The position numbers were made by a program, and so were the translations under genes. A DNA stretch of 64,000 nt from Caldicellulosiruptor morganii (GTDB lineage Bacteria > Bacillota > Thermoanaerobacteria > Caldicellulosiruptorales > Caldicellulosiruptoraceae). Shown here piece by piece: positions 34,943 to 43,858 of this stretch. The notes under the pieces are model-generated. The model did not search any database, was not told the origin of the DNA, and saw only the letters and a program-made list of their open reading frames with translations. Positions within the stretch are counted from its first letter, which is position 1, and the number at the start of each line of letters is the position of its first letter. Location of the stretch: the NCBI RefSeq assembly GCF_026810225.1, contig NZ_CP113865.1:1818001-1882000 (forward strand), in the 5' to 3' direction.

Positions 34943-35632
34943 CTATCTTTTGACTTCACTTCCATAAGGACAGACCCTCATGCATATACCACAGACCTGG
35001 CCACGTCCTATATACTTAAACTTTTCTTTCATGTAAGTGCTACATGCATGGGGGTCTATCATCTCATTTCTATCAATGCCAAAGTGCCATGTACTTCCAC
35101 GAAGTGCCTGTGCTGGACAGCTTATTACACATAAATTACATTCACCACACTGGGGCTGTATTATATGATTTTCAATCTTTTCTTCAGGTTCATATGTTGT
35201 AAGTATTGTCCCAAGCCTTACCCTTGGACCAAACCTGCTGTGAACAAAAAGGTTGTTTTTCCCTATAAACCCCATGCCAGACAAAACTGCTCCTATTTTG
35301 TGAGACAAAACTCCTGAAAAACCACTGTCCTTGCCATGGACACTCTGTGATGCTGCAATGCTCATTGCAAAATAGCCTTTTGACTCTAAAAATAATACTC
35401 CTTTCAATGTCAAAAGGTCAATGAGGTTGTTTACCGCTTTATAATGATGGTAATAAGTAAATGTGGGGGAATCTGCAATTTCATTCACAATGGCATCAGA
35501 GAGTTTAACCACAACTGTTATACAGGTTTTAAACATTTTAAGTTCAGGCGGAAGATACTCTTGTATATTTGAAATCCCAGCATCACTTGCGCCCTCTTTA
35601 ATTAGCAGTTTTTTTAATTCTTCTAATATCAT
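34943..35632 (-). CDS. QueG-like double [4Fe-4S] protein
   Basis: A 229-residue protein resembling epoxyqueuosine reductase without its C-terminal repeats. It has a central SGFSGVLSHKIGAVLSGMGFIGKNNLF segment (landmark GFIGKNN) and two ferredoxin motifs, CGECNLCVISCPAQAL and CGICMRVCPYG. Length is shorter than true QueG (about 300-380), so it may be a QueG-like reductase acting on a different substrate. It lies 20 nt downstream of radA. Confidence 0.8.
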   Translation of the reverse strand: MILEELKKLLIKEGASDAGISNIQEYLPPELKMFKTCITVVVKLSDAIVNEIADSPTFTYYHHYKAVNNLIDLLTLKGVLFLESKGYFAMSIAASQSVHGKDSGFSGVLSHKIGAVLSGMGFIGKNNLFVHSRFGPRVRLGTILTTYEPEEKIENHIIQPQCGECNLCVISCPAQALRGSTWHFGIDRNEMIDPHACSTYMKEKFKYIGRGQVCGICMRVCPYGSEVKR

Positions 35633-35652
35633 ATTTTAATCATCTCTCTTTT

Positions 35653-36987
35653 TTAAAATATAAAATCAAGTACCTCTTCTATATTTGACATTGCATATAT
35701 CTTCATGCCAAAATCCGATGACAGGTTCTCCGAGTTTCTCTTTGGAATTATCGCCCTTTCAAAGCCCAGTTTTTTAGCCTCATTTAACCTCTTTTCGATA
35801 TTGCTTACTGCCCTAATCTCACCTGTCAGCCCCACTTCACCTATTAATACATTATCTCCAACCGGCACACCCTTATAACTTGAGGCAATTGCACATACAA
35901 TCGCAAGGTCTGCAGCCGGCTCTGTAACCTTAAACCCGCCTGCAACATTTACATATATATCATGAACATTTAAAGGAAGCCCAACCTTCTTTTCAAGCAC
36001 TGCACAGAGCATTATACATCTATTGTAATCAATGCCGGTCACAGTCCTTCTTGGTGTTCCAAAAGGGGTTGGTGATGTCAGTGCCTGAATCTCCAGCAAT
36101 ATAGCGCGTGTCCCTTCAATTGCAGAGTAAATGGCAACACCTTCTACATTGTAGCTGCTTTCCAAAAAGAGGCTTGAAGGATTCTTCACCTCAATAAGTC
36201 CTCTGTCAGTCATCTCAAATATTCCAAGCTGGTTTGTTGGTCCAAATCGGTTTTTATAAGCTCTTATAATTCTGAATGTATTAAATCTCTCACCTTCAAA
36301 GTATAAAACACAGTCAACCATATGTTCCAGAACACGCGGTCCTGCAATAAGTCCATCCTTTGTAACATGCCCAACAATTACAATTGTAATCTTTAAGCTT
36401 TTAGCAAGTTTCAAAAGTTTCATTGTCACATCTCTTACCTGTGTAACACTTCCCGGAGCTGATTGATTCTCCGAAATATACATTGTCTGGATAGAATCTA
36501 CAATAATAAACTCAGGCTTGCAGTCCAAAATCAACCTCTCAACAATATCAAAGTTTGTCTCACACACAATGTCAATATCGCCGTCTATCTTTAACCTCTG
36601 GGCTCTCAATTTTAACTGGTTTGCTCCTTCTTCACCCGACACATACAATACCTTCATCCTTTTGCTCAGGATATTTGCTACCTGCAAAAGCAAAGTTGAC
36701 TTCCCTATTCCCGGCTCACCGCCAAGTAAAATAAGCTCACCTCTGACAAAACCTCCGCCAAGGACACTGTCAAGCTCTTCAATTCCGCACAAAAACCTCT
36801 CTTCTTCTGTTGCCACATCTGAAAGCTTTAAAAGTGATAAGCTATTTTTTTGAATTTTGGCAGTTTCTTTTTTCTTATCTTCTATGTACTCTCCCACAAA
36901 TGTATCCCAGCTTGAGCAGTTTGGACATCTTCCAAGCCACTTTGAGGTCCTGTAGCCACATTCCTGACACACATATACCATCTTCAA
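35653..36987 (-). CDS. radA: RadA/Sms DNA repair ATPase
   Basis: A 444-residue branch-migration helicase. It has an N-terminal four-Cys zinc finger (CQECGYRTSKWLGRCPNC), RecA-like Walker A GGEPGIGKST, the RadA-specific KNRFG motif (AYKNRFGPTNQLG), and a C-terminal Lon-protease-like domain (DLAIVCAIASSYKGVPV). All expected landmarks are present. The start is TTG 36987 by ribosome-site spacing, or ATG 36981. It acts in homologous recombination and fork repair. Confidence 0.95.
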   Translation of the reverse strand: MKMVYVCQECGYRTSKWLGRCPNCSSWDTFVGEYIEDKKKETAKIQKNSLSLLKLSDVATEEERFLCGIEELDSVLGGGFVRGELILLGGEPGIGKSTLLLQVANILSKRMKVLYVSGEEGANQLKLRAQRLKIDGDIDIVCETNFDIVERLILDCKPEFIIVDSIQTMYISENQSAPGSVTQVRDVTMKLLKLAKSLKITIVIVGHVTKDGLIAGPRVLEHMVDCVLYFEGERFNTFRIIRAYKNRFGPTNQLGIFEMTDRGLIEVKNPSSLFLESSYNVEGVAIYSAIEGTRAILLEIQALTSPTPFGTPRRTVTGIDYNRCIMLCAVLEKKVGLPLNVHDIYVNVAGGFKVTEPAADLAIVCAIASSYKGVPVGDNVLIGEVGLTGEIRAVSNIEKRLNEAKKLGFERAIIPKRNSENLSSDFGMKIYAMSNIEEVLDFIF

Positions 36988-37058
36988 TTCAAATCACCTT
37001 TTTTATCGAATCCATACGATATATTTTTATCATATTTTCACCTATAAATAAAGAGTTG

Positions 37059-37067
37059 TGATATAAT
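37059..37067 (+). promoter_or_regulatory. Extended -10 promoter for the glycosyltransferase gene
   Basis: TGATATAAT contains a perfect TATAAT with the TGn extension, 47 nt before the chosen start codon. No good -35 is seen at normal spacing, which is usual for extended -10 promoters. Confidence 0.5.
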
Positions 37068-37113
37068 CTAATTGAATGGGGATGGCAAAAAATGAGGAGG
37101 TTTGTGTTTTAAA

Positions 37114-38241
37114 ATGAAAGTCTTGCATCTAATAAGCGGTGGGGATACCGGGGGCGCAAAAACACATATTATAAATCTCTGTTCAAAACTAAAAAATCTG
37201 GTTGATTTAAAAATTATCTGCTTTATGTACGGACCATTTTATGAAGAGGTGAAGAATGCCTCAATTGACATAGACGTTATTCCACAGCGTTCACGATTTG
37301 ATTTAAGTGTTGTTGACAGGCTTTATAATCTGATAGAAGAGCAGGGTTATGATATAATCCACTGTCACGGGGCAAGGGCAAACTTTATTGGTATGTTTCT
37401 CAAAAGGAAACTCAAAGACAAACCTTTTATAACAACAATACATAGTGATTTTGACCTGGACTTTCAGGACGTTTTTTATAAAAGGATTATTTTTTCATAC
37501 CTGAATAAGATCTCACTGAAAAGATTTGATTATTTTATATCTGTGGGTTCTGGACTAATTAGCAAGATTAAAAGCTTGGGAGTGAATGAAAAAAGAATTT
37601 TTCTTTTGTACAACGGATTTGACTTTGACAAACAGATAAGTTTTGAAGAAAAAGATTCATTTTTGTCAAAGTATATGGACAAATCTGTATATCAATCCAA
37701 GACAATTGTTGGGAATTTGAGTCGATTATATAAAGTAAAAGGATTGGATGTATTTATTAAAGCTGCAAACCTTGTGGTAAAAGACAATCCCGATGTAATT
37801 TTTCTAATTGGTGGCAGTGGCCCTCAGAAGGAATTTCTTCAAAATATGATAAATGAGTTTAAATTGAATGATAGAGTCTTTTTGCTTGGCAACATAAAAA
37901 ACCCTTATGATTTTTTCAATGCAATTGATATAAATGTGATTAGTTCATACTCAGAGACTTTCCCCTACTCAATCTTAGAAGCAACAGCTCTTGAAAAATG
38001 TTGTGTCTCAAGCAAGGTTGGTTCTGTTCCAGACCTTATTGAAGACGGTGAAAATGGCTTTTTGTTTGAGGTAGGAGATTATAAAGAACTTGCCAGAAAA
38101 ATAGAAACTCTTTTGAATAGCAGAGAACTTATTACAGCTTTCGGTAAAAGACTTTCTCAAAAGGCAAAAGAAAAATTCTCAGCTGACACCATGGCCAAAA
38201 TGCAGTTTGATATATATAAAAAGATTATGAAAAAAAGATAA
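37114..38241 (+). CDS. Family 4 glycosyltransferase (GT-B)
   Basis: A 375-residue GT4 enzyme. N-terminal Rossmann domain begins LHLISGGDTGGAKTHI; the C-terminal domain has GNLSRLYKVKGLDVFIKAA and the nucleotide-sugar site SYSETFPYSILEATALEKC with the conserved E-x7-E pattern. It builds a surface polysaccharide or glycolipid; acceptor and sugar are not visible. ATG 37114 is chosen although AGGAGG is 13 nt away, because the closer TTG overlaps the site. It is monocistronic and converges on glnK. Confidence 0.88.
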   Translation: MKVLHLISGGDTGGAKTHIINLCSKLKNLVDLKIICFMYGPFYEEVKNASIDIDVIPQRSRFDLSVVDRLYNLIEEQGYDIIHCHGARANFIGMFLKRKLKDKPFITTIHSDFDLDFQDVFYKRIIFSYLNKISLKRFDYFISVGSGLISKIKSLGVNEKRIFLLYNGFDFDKQISFEEKDSFLSKYMDKSVYQSKTIVGNLSRLYKVKGLDVFIKAANLVVKDNPDVIFLIGGSGPQKEFLQNMINEFKLNDRVFLLGNIKNPYDFFNAIDINVISSYSETFPYSILEATALEKCCVSSKVGSVPDLIEDGENGFLFEVGDYKELARKIETLLNSRELITAFGKRLSQKAKEKFSADTMAKMQFDIYKKIMKKR

Positions 38242-38286
38242 AGGGCTACCTGTTCAAAAGATTTTTGTAAAAAGAAGGTAGCCCTT
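38241..38286. terminator. Bidirectional terminator between the glycosyltransferase and glnK
   Basis: An 11-bp perfect stem (38241-38251 with 38276-38286), 24-nt loop, with T-rich DNA on both sides. It serves the convergent genes on either side. Confidence 0.75.
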
Positions 38287-38312
38287 TTGATTTTCGATGC
38301 TTTTTAATACTT

Positions 38313-38648
38313 TTAAATTTTTACATTTCTCTCTTTGCTGCTAATTCTAATAACCTCACTTACCTCTGAGACAAATATTTTCCCATCGCCCGGGTTGCCA
38401 GTTGAACAGCAATCAAGAATAATATCTATAACCTTTTCAAATCGCTCATCGCTTACAACAATCATTACCAAAACCTTTGGCAAAAGGTCTACTGTGTAAG
38501 ACCCTGCCCTCCACTGCAGAGTAATTCCTCGCTGGATTCCTCTTCCTTTTACTCTCATAACTGTCATGCCATAGATTCCTTCTTTTTCCAAGCACTCCTT
38601 GAGGTCATTTAGCTTTTCTTCCCTGATAATAGCTTCTATCTTTTTCAT
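38313..38648 (-). CDS. glnK: PII nitrogen-regulatory protein GlnK/GlnB
   Basis: A 111-residue trimeric signalling protein that senses ATP/ADP and 2-oxoglutarate and blocks the ammonium transporter. The T-loop retains Tyr51 (RAGSYTVDLLPK); the B-loop is STGNPGDGKIFV, altered from the usual RTGExGDGKIFV at its first positions. It lies 18 nt downstream of amtB, the classical pairing. Confidence 0.94.
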   Translation of the reverse strand: MKKIEAIIREEKLNDLKECLEKEGIYGMTVMRVKGRGIQRGITLQWRAGSYTVDLLPKVLVMIVVSDERFEKVIDIILDCCSTGNPGDGKIFVSEVSEVIRISSKERNVKI

Positions 38649-38666
38649 TTCAAAACACCCCCGAAA

Positions 38667-39887
38667 TTAGATTCCGCCATAAGCCTCTTCGCCATGCTGG
38701 GATATGTCAAGACCAACTGTCTCCTCTTCGTATGTGACAGAAAGTCCAACTGTCTTGTCAAGAATTTTCGCTATTATAAAAGTAACAACAAATGAGAAAG
38801 CCCATACAACAGCTACAGAAAGAATCTGTACCAAAAATAATCTAAAATTTCCAAATATCAAACCGTCACCTCCAGCAGAATTTACAGCCTTGCTGGCAAA
38901 TATTCCTGTTGCTATTGCCCCCCAGGTCCCACCCATGCCATGGCATGCCCATACATCCAGAGTCTCATCAAGCTTCAGTCTTTCGCGAAGCCTTATAAAG
39001 TAGAATGAGATTATAGATGCAACTGCACCTATTACAATTGCTGAAAGAGCATTTACATAACCCGATGCAGGTGTTATTGCAACAAGCCCAACAACCGCAC
39101 CTGTTGCAATTCCAATTGCACTTGGCTTTTTATAAAGCCAGCTTATAATCATCCACGAAACAGCGGCAGCTGCAGCAGCTACATTTGTTACAACAAATGC
39201 ATTCACTCCTATCTCGTTTGCAGCCAAGCTGCTTCCACCATTGAACCCGAACCATCCAAACCAGAGCAAAAACGCACCAAATAATGTAAGTGGAATATTG
39301 TTTGGTTCCATCTGAACCTTGCCAAAATCTTTCCTCGGTCTTAGCACAAGTGACAGCGATAAAGCAGAGACACCAGCGGTTATATGAACAACTGTCCCGC
39401 CTGCAAAGTCCAAAGCACCCAAATTTTTAAGCCATCCACCTTTTGCCCACACCCAGTGCGCAACAGGGTTGTATACAAATATAGCCCACAGCAGCGTAAA
39501 GAGTATATAACTGCTAAATTTGATTCTTTCTACATAGGCTCCTACAATCAAAGCCGGGGTAATTACAGCAAACATCATCTGAAATGCCATGAACAAAAGG
39601 TGTGGAATTGTGGCTGCATAGTCAGGGTTAGGTTTATACCCCACATCTCTTAAACCTGCCCAATCTAAGGTTCCAATCAAACCAAATTTATTAGGACCAA
39701 ACGCCATGCTGTAACCAACCAGTACCCATTCAATGCTGATTATTCCCAAAGTCAATGCTGACATGGTAATTGTTGAAAGTAGATTTTTTCTTCTTACCAT
39801 TCCGCCGTAAAAAAGACCTACCGCTGGTGTCATCAGCATAACCAGAGCAGTTGAAATAAGCACCCATACAATATCTGCATAGTTCAT
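38667..39887 (-). CDS. amt: Ammonium transporter AmtB
   Basis: A 406-residue channel with eleven expected membrane helices. Family landmarks include FYGGMVRRKN, a DFAGGTVVHITAGVSAL block containing a pore histidine, and CHGMGGTWGAIATGIFA with the second pore histidine. The start is ATG 39887 with GGGGGTG about 6 nt upstream, not the TTG five codons earlier. It is followed by glnK and is probably controlled by the leader structure described separately. Confidence 0.95.
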   Translation of the reverse strand: MNYADIVWVLISTALVMLMTPAVGLFYGGMVRRKNLLSTITMSALTLGIISIEWVLVGYSMAFGPNKFGLIGTLDWAGLRDVGYKPNPDYAATIPHLLFMAFQMMFAVITPALIVGAYVERIKFSSYILFTLLWAIFVYNPVAHWVWAKGGWLKNLGALDFAGGTVVHITAGVSALSLSLVLRPRKDFGKVQMEPNNIPLTLFGAFLLWFGWFGFNGGSSLAANEIGVNAFVVTNVAAAAAAVSWMIISWLYKKPSAIGIATGAVVGLVAITPASGYVNALSAIVIGAVASIISFYFIRLRERLKLDETLDVWACHGMGGTWGAIATGIFASKAVNSAGGDGLIFGNFRLFLVQILSVAVVWAFSFVVTFIIAKILDKTVGLSVTYEEETVGLDISQHGEEAYGGI

Positions 39888-39939
39888 CCAAAACACCCCC
39901 AAATCTTATTTTGAAAGTCTATATCCGCCCAAAATGCAA

Positions 39940-39972
39940 AATGGGGACATACCATTTCGGTATGCCCCCATT
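39940..39972 (-). terminator. Terminator-like hairpin in the amtB leader
   Basis: A 14-bp stem with one mismatch (39940-39953 with 39959-39972) and a 5-nt loop. On the minus strand a T-rich run follows (TTTTGCATTTTGGG). It lies between a consensus promoter and the amtB start, so it would stop or pause transcription within the leader. It cannot be the rpsI terminator, since that operon has its own at 40055-40076. Confidence 0.7.
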
Positions 39973-39987
39973 GGCAATTACAAATTT

Positions 39988-40016
39988 ATTATATTTCTCT
40001 TTTTAAATAATGTCAA
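39988..40016 (-). promoter_or_regulatory. Consensus sigma-A promoter of amtB-glnK
   Basis: On the minus strand, TTGACA (40016-40011) and TATAAT (39993-39988) are perfect consensus hexamers with exactly 17 nt between them. Transcription would start near 39981, leaving a leader of about 93 nt that includes the terminator-like hairpin. Confidence 0.88.
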
Positions 40017-40054
40017 TAGGTGAAATTTAAAATCGGTAAAATTGCAAAAATAAA

Positions 40055-40076
40055 AGCTCCTTTTGAAAAAGGAGCT
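40055..40076 (-). terminator. Intrinsic terminator after rpsI
   Basis: A 10-bp stem (40055-40064 with 40067-40076). On the minus strand it is followed by TTTTATTTTTG. It ends the rplM-rpsI transcript. Confidence 0.8.
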
Positions 40077-40088
40077 GATAGAACCTCT

Positions 40089-40487
40089 TTATCTTTTTGA
40101 GAACTGGGGTGCTCTTCTTGCTTTTTTGAGACCGTACTTCTTTCTCTCCACCATACGTGGGTCTCTTGTGAGAAATCCTGCTTTCTTTAAAACTGGTCTT
40201 AACGTTGGGTCTGCAAGCACCAGAGCTCTGGCAATACCATGCCTTACAGCACCTGCCTGACCAGAAAGTCCACCGCCCTGGACTTTTGCAATAACATCAT
40301 ATTTGTTCAATGTCTCTGTAAGAGTAAGTGGCTGTTTTACAATTATTCTCAATGTCTCAAGCGGGAAATACTCTTCCATCTTTTTATCATTAACCATTAT
40401 ATTCCCTTTTCCTGGCATTAGCCAGACCTTAGCAACAGAAGTCTTTCTTCTACCAGTTGCATAATATCTAATCTGTGCCACTTTCAT
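40089..40487 (-). CDS. rpsI: 30S ribosomal protein S9
   Basis: A 132-residue small-subunit protein with the standard [16 protein letters not shown] start, the [19 protein letters not shown] core and the basic tail ending FSKR, which reaches the P-site tRNA. It follows rplM by 15 nt, the conserved pairing. Confidence 0.97.
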   Translation of the reverse strand: MKVAQIRYYATGRRKTSVAKVWLMPGKGNIMVNDKKMEEYFPLETLRIIVKQPLTLTETLNKYDVIAKVQGGGLSGQAGAVRHGIARALVLADPTLRPVLKKAGFLTRDPRMVERKKYGLKKARRAPQFSKR

Positions 40488-40502
40488 ATCCTCCCCTTAA
40501 AA

Positions 40503-40931
40503 CTAAATTTCCAGAACTTCTGGCTTTTGTGCAGCATGTGGATGATTTGGTCCTCTGTATACTTTGAGCTTTCTCATGAACCTGTCTCTCAGCCTGTTTT
40601 TAGGAAGCATTCCACGAACAGCAATTTCAATTGCCTTTTCTGGATGCTTTTCTAAAAGTCTGCGATATGGAATAAATTTCAAGCCACCCGGATACTTTGT
40701 ATGATACCTGTAGCCGTCCTTGTCAAGCTTTTTACCTGTTAAAACTACCTTTTCAGCGTTTATAACAATCACATAGTCACCTGTATCAACATTTGGCGTA
40801 AACTGGGGTTTGTGCTTACCTCTTAAAATCACAGCAATTTTAGCAGCAAGCCTTCCAAGCGGTTTTCCTGTTGCATCTATCACATACCACTTCTTTGGAA
40901 CTTCATTTGGCTTTGCAAGGTATGTTTTCAT
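40503..40931 (-). CDS. rplM: 50S ribosomal protein L13
   Basis: A 142-residue large-subunit protein. Landmarks are [37 protein letters not shown] and [20 protein letters not shown]. Standard length. Upstream non-coding DNA (40932-41182) carries promoters for rplM and for the divergent glycerate kinase gene, but no leader motif that I can assign. Confidence 0.97.
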   Translation of the reverse strand: MKTYLAKPNEVPKKWYVIDATGKPLGRLAAKIAVILRGKHKPQFTPNVDTGDYVIVINAEKVVLTGKKLDKDGYRYHTKYPGGLKFIPYRRLLEKHPEKAIEIAVRGMLPKNRLRDRFMRKLKVYRGPNHPHAAQKPEVLEI

Positions 40932-41182
40932 CTTTCTTCCCTACACTCCTTTTCAAATTTTTGTAATCATAAAATCAAATCTATACAATCAACTCATACT
41001 CGGGGCCTTATTTTAAAACATTAAATATTCTAATATATTATCATGTCAATGTCAATTGCTGAATAACCATTTTCCCTTAATATATTGGCAATAATTCTTC
41101 TCAAAAATTTATCGTATGCGGGAAAAATTTTGTTAGAATATATTTATGGACTGATTTATGGACCGGAAAGGAGGAAATTTAA

Positions 41183-42316
41183 TTGAAATATCTGGTTGCG
41201 CCGGATAAATACAAAGGATCATTTGACGCACTGAGTGCATCTGAAATTATAAAAGAGGCTATTTGTGAAGTTGACAGGAATGCAGAAGTTTTTCAGCTTC
41301 CACTTGCAGACGGTGGAGAAGGCACCCTGACAGCTCTCTCTAAAATCTTCGGCGCCAGAATAGAAGAAGTTGAAGTAAACGACCCTCTTTTCAGGAAAAT
41401 AAAAAGCAGGATAGGATTTTTTGAAGACAAAGCAATCATTGAAATGGCAGAATGTTCAGGACTTCTTCTTTTAAAAGATGAAGAGAGAAATCCCCTTTAT
41501 ACAACAACATATGGTGTTGGTGAGCTCATCAAATACGCAATTTCAAAAGAAGTTAAAGAAATCATCATTGGTATTGGTGGGTCTGCAACAAATGACGCAG
41601 GTGTGGGTATGCTAAATAGCCTTGGTATGAAATTTCTGGACGAAAATGGGAATAAGCTAAAACCGGTTGGAGAAAACCTGGTAAAAATAAAAAAGATTGA
41701 TGATTCAGAATTTTTGAAAGATGTGTGCAAAGCAAAATTTACAGTCCTGTGTGATGTAACAAACCCGCTCTATGGAGAAAACGGTGCAGCGTATGTATTT
41801 GCACCTCAAAAAGGTGCAGATGAAAATGCTGTAAAACTCCTTGACATGGGGCTCAGGAATTTTGCAAATGTTGCCAGAGAGTATCTTGGAAAAGACATGT
41901 CGCTTTCAAGTGGAGCTGGTGCTGCTGGGGGCCTGGGTTTTGCACTTTTAGCTTTTCTGAATGCCCGGTATGTATCTGGAATAGATTATATACTCAGCGC
42001 TTCAAATGCAGAAGAACATGTTAGGTGGGCAGATATTATCATCACCGGTGAAGGAAGATTTGACAGGCAAAGCCTATCTGGAAAATCTACAATTGGAATT
42101 GCAAGGCTTGGTGCAAAGTTTGGCAAAATGGTAATTGTTATTTCAGGTTCGATTGATTGTCCTTTTGAAGAATATTCAAAAGAAGGCATAACCTCAATTT
42201 TCTCTATCGTTGATATGGCATCATTGCTTGACAGATGCTTAAAAGAAGCGCCACGGCTTTTGAAAGAAACTACAATGAGCATTGTGAATTTGATTTTGAG
42301 ATCAAAAAATCTTTAA
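41183..42316 (+). CDS. Glycerate kinase (GarK/GlxK family)
   Basis: A 377-residue glycerate 2-kinase: N-terminal APDKYKGSFDALSASEII, the GIGGSATNDAGVGML signature, and the GAGAAGGLGFALLAF block. It converts D-glycerate to 2-phosphoglycerate for entry into glycolysis. It starts at TTG 41183 with AAGGAGG 9 nt upstream; no ATG fits. A hairpin beyond the stop ends the transcript. Confidence 0.94.
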   Translation: MKYLVAPDKYKGSFDALSASEIIKEAICEVDRNAEVFQLPLADGGEGTLTALSKIFGARIEEVEVNDPLFRKIKSRIGFFEDKAIIEMAECSGLLLLKDEERNPLYTTTYGVGELIKYAISKEVKEIIIGIGGSATNDAGVGMLNSLGMKFLDENGNKLKPVGENLVKIKKIDDSEFLKDVCKAKFTVLCDVTNPLYGENGAAYVFAPQKGADENAVKLLDMGLRNFANVAREYLGKDMSLSSGAGAAGGLGFALLAFLNARYVSGIDYILSASNAEEHVRWADIIITGEGRFDRQSLSGKSTIGIARLGAKFGKMVIVISGSIDCPFEEYSKEGITSIFSIVDMASLLDRCLKEAPRLLKETTMSIVNLILRSKNL

Positions 42317-42329
42317 AAAGCAGATAAAA

Positions 42330-42371
42330 TCATCAGGGCTATTCCCTCTTCTTTTCGAAATAGCCCTGAAA
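42330..42371. terminator. Terminator between glycerate kinase and the GH29 remnant
   Basis: An 11-bp stem formed by CAGGGCTATT and AATAGCCCTG within this span, with A/T-rich DNA on both flanks. It can serve both convergent genes. Confidence 0.65.
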
Positions 42372-42382
42372 AATAAAAGTTT

Positions 42383-42764
42383 TTACTTTATGCAAAAACA
42401 ATGTGGATATCCTGTGCTGCAGTACTTCTCTGGCAATTTGATTATCAGAGTGCTGTCAAGCTGTTCAAATTCAAGCTCATCTTCAAAGCCCAAAAGTCTT
42501 ACCTCTTTGACAGAGATGCCGCTTGATAGTCCCAAACTTTTGATAATTGCCCTGTGATCCTCTGGATACTTCATTTGAAAAGCAAAAATTTTCCCATCTT
42601 TTTGGGTAAATCTAAAATCCTCTTTTGTCCACTCAAGCCTTTTTTCCTGAAAAGCTCTGCCTTGACCCTTTGTCGGACCTTCTCCATATTTTATCCATGG
42701 ACGCGTGGAATATATACCTTCCCCGTTTGTTTTCATTCACTTTGCAATTTCATCAAGGATATAC
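42383..42764 (-). pseudogene. C-terminal remnant of a GH29 alpha-L-fucosidase
   Basis: Only the end of the gene survives. In one frame it reads YILDEIAK, a TGA stop, then MKTNGEGIYSTRPWIKYGEG, the well-known GH29 junction between catalytic barrel and C-terminal beta domain; family members have Trp at the stop, so TGG has become TGA. The beta domain continues to the natural stop at 42383. Upstream of about 42764 the homology ends and an ISL3 transposase remnant begins, so the N-terminal catalytic part is lost. The remaining 117-residue frame would have no activity. Confidence 0.85.
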
Positions 42765-43166
42765 AAGAGGAGTAGGAAGTTGTTATTGAAGAATTATGAA
42801 GAACTTGAGCCTGAGCAAAGAGAAGAATTAGAAGTAATGTTTTGGTATAGTCAAGATTTGATGAAAGCCCATCAGCTCAAAGAAGAATTTAAGAGAGTGT
42901 TAAAGAGCAGTAATTCTGAAGAAGCAAGACTTGCGTTAAAAAAGTGGGTAGAGAAAGCAGAGCAAAGTGGACTTTCTGAATTTATGAGATGTGTAAAGGT
43001 TTTTAGGAGCTGGTTTTCTGAGATAGTAAATGCATTTTATGTTCCATATACGAATAGTACGACAGAGGGTTTTAATAACAAGATAAAAGTATTAAAGAGG
43101 AATGGATTTGGATACAGGAATTTTGAGAGATTTAGGAAGAGGATTTTGTACAGTTGTGGTAGGTAA
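42765..43166 (+). pseudogene. ISL3-family transposase, C-terminal remnant
   Basis: The reading frame ending at 43166 contains the DDE ISL3 signature SWFSEIVNAFYVPYTNSTTEGFNN (landmark TTEGFNNKIKVLKRNGFGYRNF) and the terminal FRKRIL block. Only about 134 codons remain of a protein near 400 residues long. The frame begins without a transposase start, at the junction with the GH29 remnant. The insertion probably caused the loss of the front of the fucosidase gene. Confidence 0.88.
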
Positions 43167-43345
43167 GTTGAAAAAGTTGAATATTTAAAAACCCACTATA
43201 TGAGTGGGCGGGTGTGGTATTGTTTTTTTGCAGTAGCTTACCTATAATAGGTATGTATAACATTTAATGTATGCTTGAAAAAGCTAAAAAGGTGGGCATT
43301 CAGAATACCCCCCCCCCACTACTACTTGACAAAGAGCCTAAATGA

Positions 43346-43515
<170 letters not shown>

Positions 43516-43662
43516 GAGAATATTCAACTAAAAGAGCAGTATGGAAAAGTTTTTAGTGGAGATGAAGGAAATATGCAAAACATAGATAATAGAGAAGTTT
43601 TTAGTAGAGGCATAGGAGGTGGCGTATATAGATAGAGGGAAATATAGTATAAAATGGCATCC

Positions 43663-43688
43663 GCCAGCTTTCCTGTAGGAAAGCTGGC
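43663..43688. repeat. 12-bp perfect inverted repeat
   Basis: Arms at 43663-43674 and 43677-43688 with a 2-nt spacer. It may be a terminator without a clear T-tract, or the end of a decayed insertion sequence. It lies between the IS30 remnant and the end of the GH95 gene. Confidence 0.6.
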
Positions 43689-43858
43689 ATATATTGGCAA
43701 CTAATATCATACACAGTTGTTGCTTTAATCAACTTATAATTTCCAGTTCCATCTAAAAAAGTGTTGCATTTAATATTGCAATTTAGATATTTATTTTATC
43801 ATTTTTCTTTTTTTCTTTTCAATTGACATTAAACTTATACTTAAAGCCGTCTTCGGTT

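Noticed and set aside
39888-39981. Known glutamine riboswitch or ANTAR target in the amtB leader
   Set aside because: I could not find the required paired hexaloop hairpins or the glutamine aptamer core; only one terminator-like hairpin is clear.
43528-43710. A 60-codon minus-strand frame between IS debris and GH95
   Set aside because: No ribosome site or recognisable protein; overlaps the IS30 remnant and the 12-bp hairpin.
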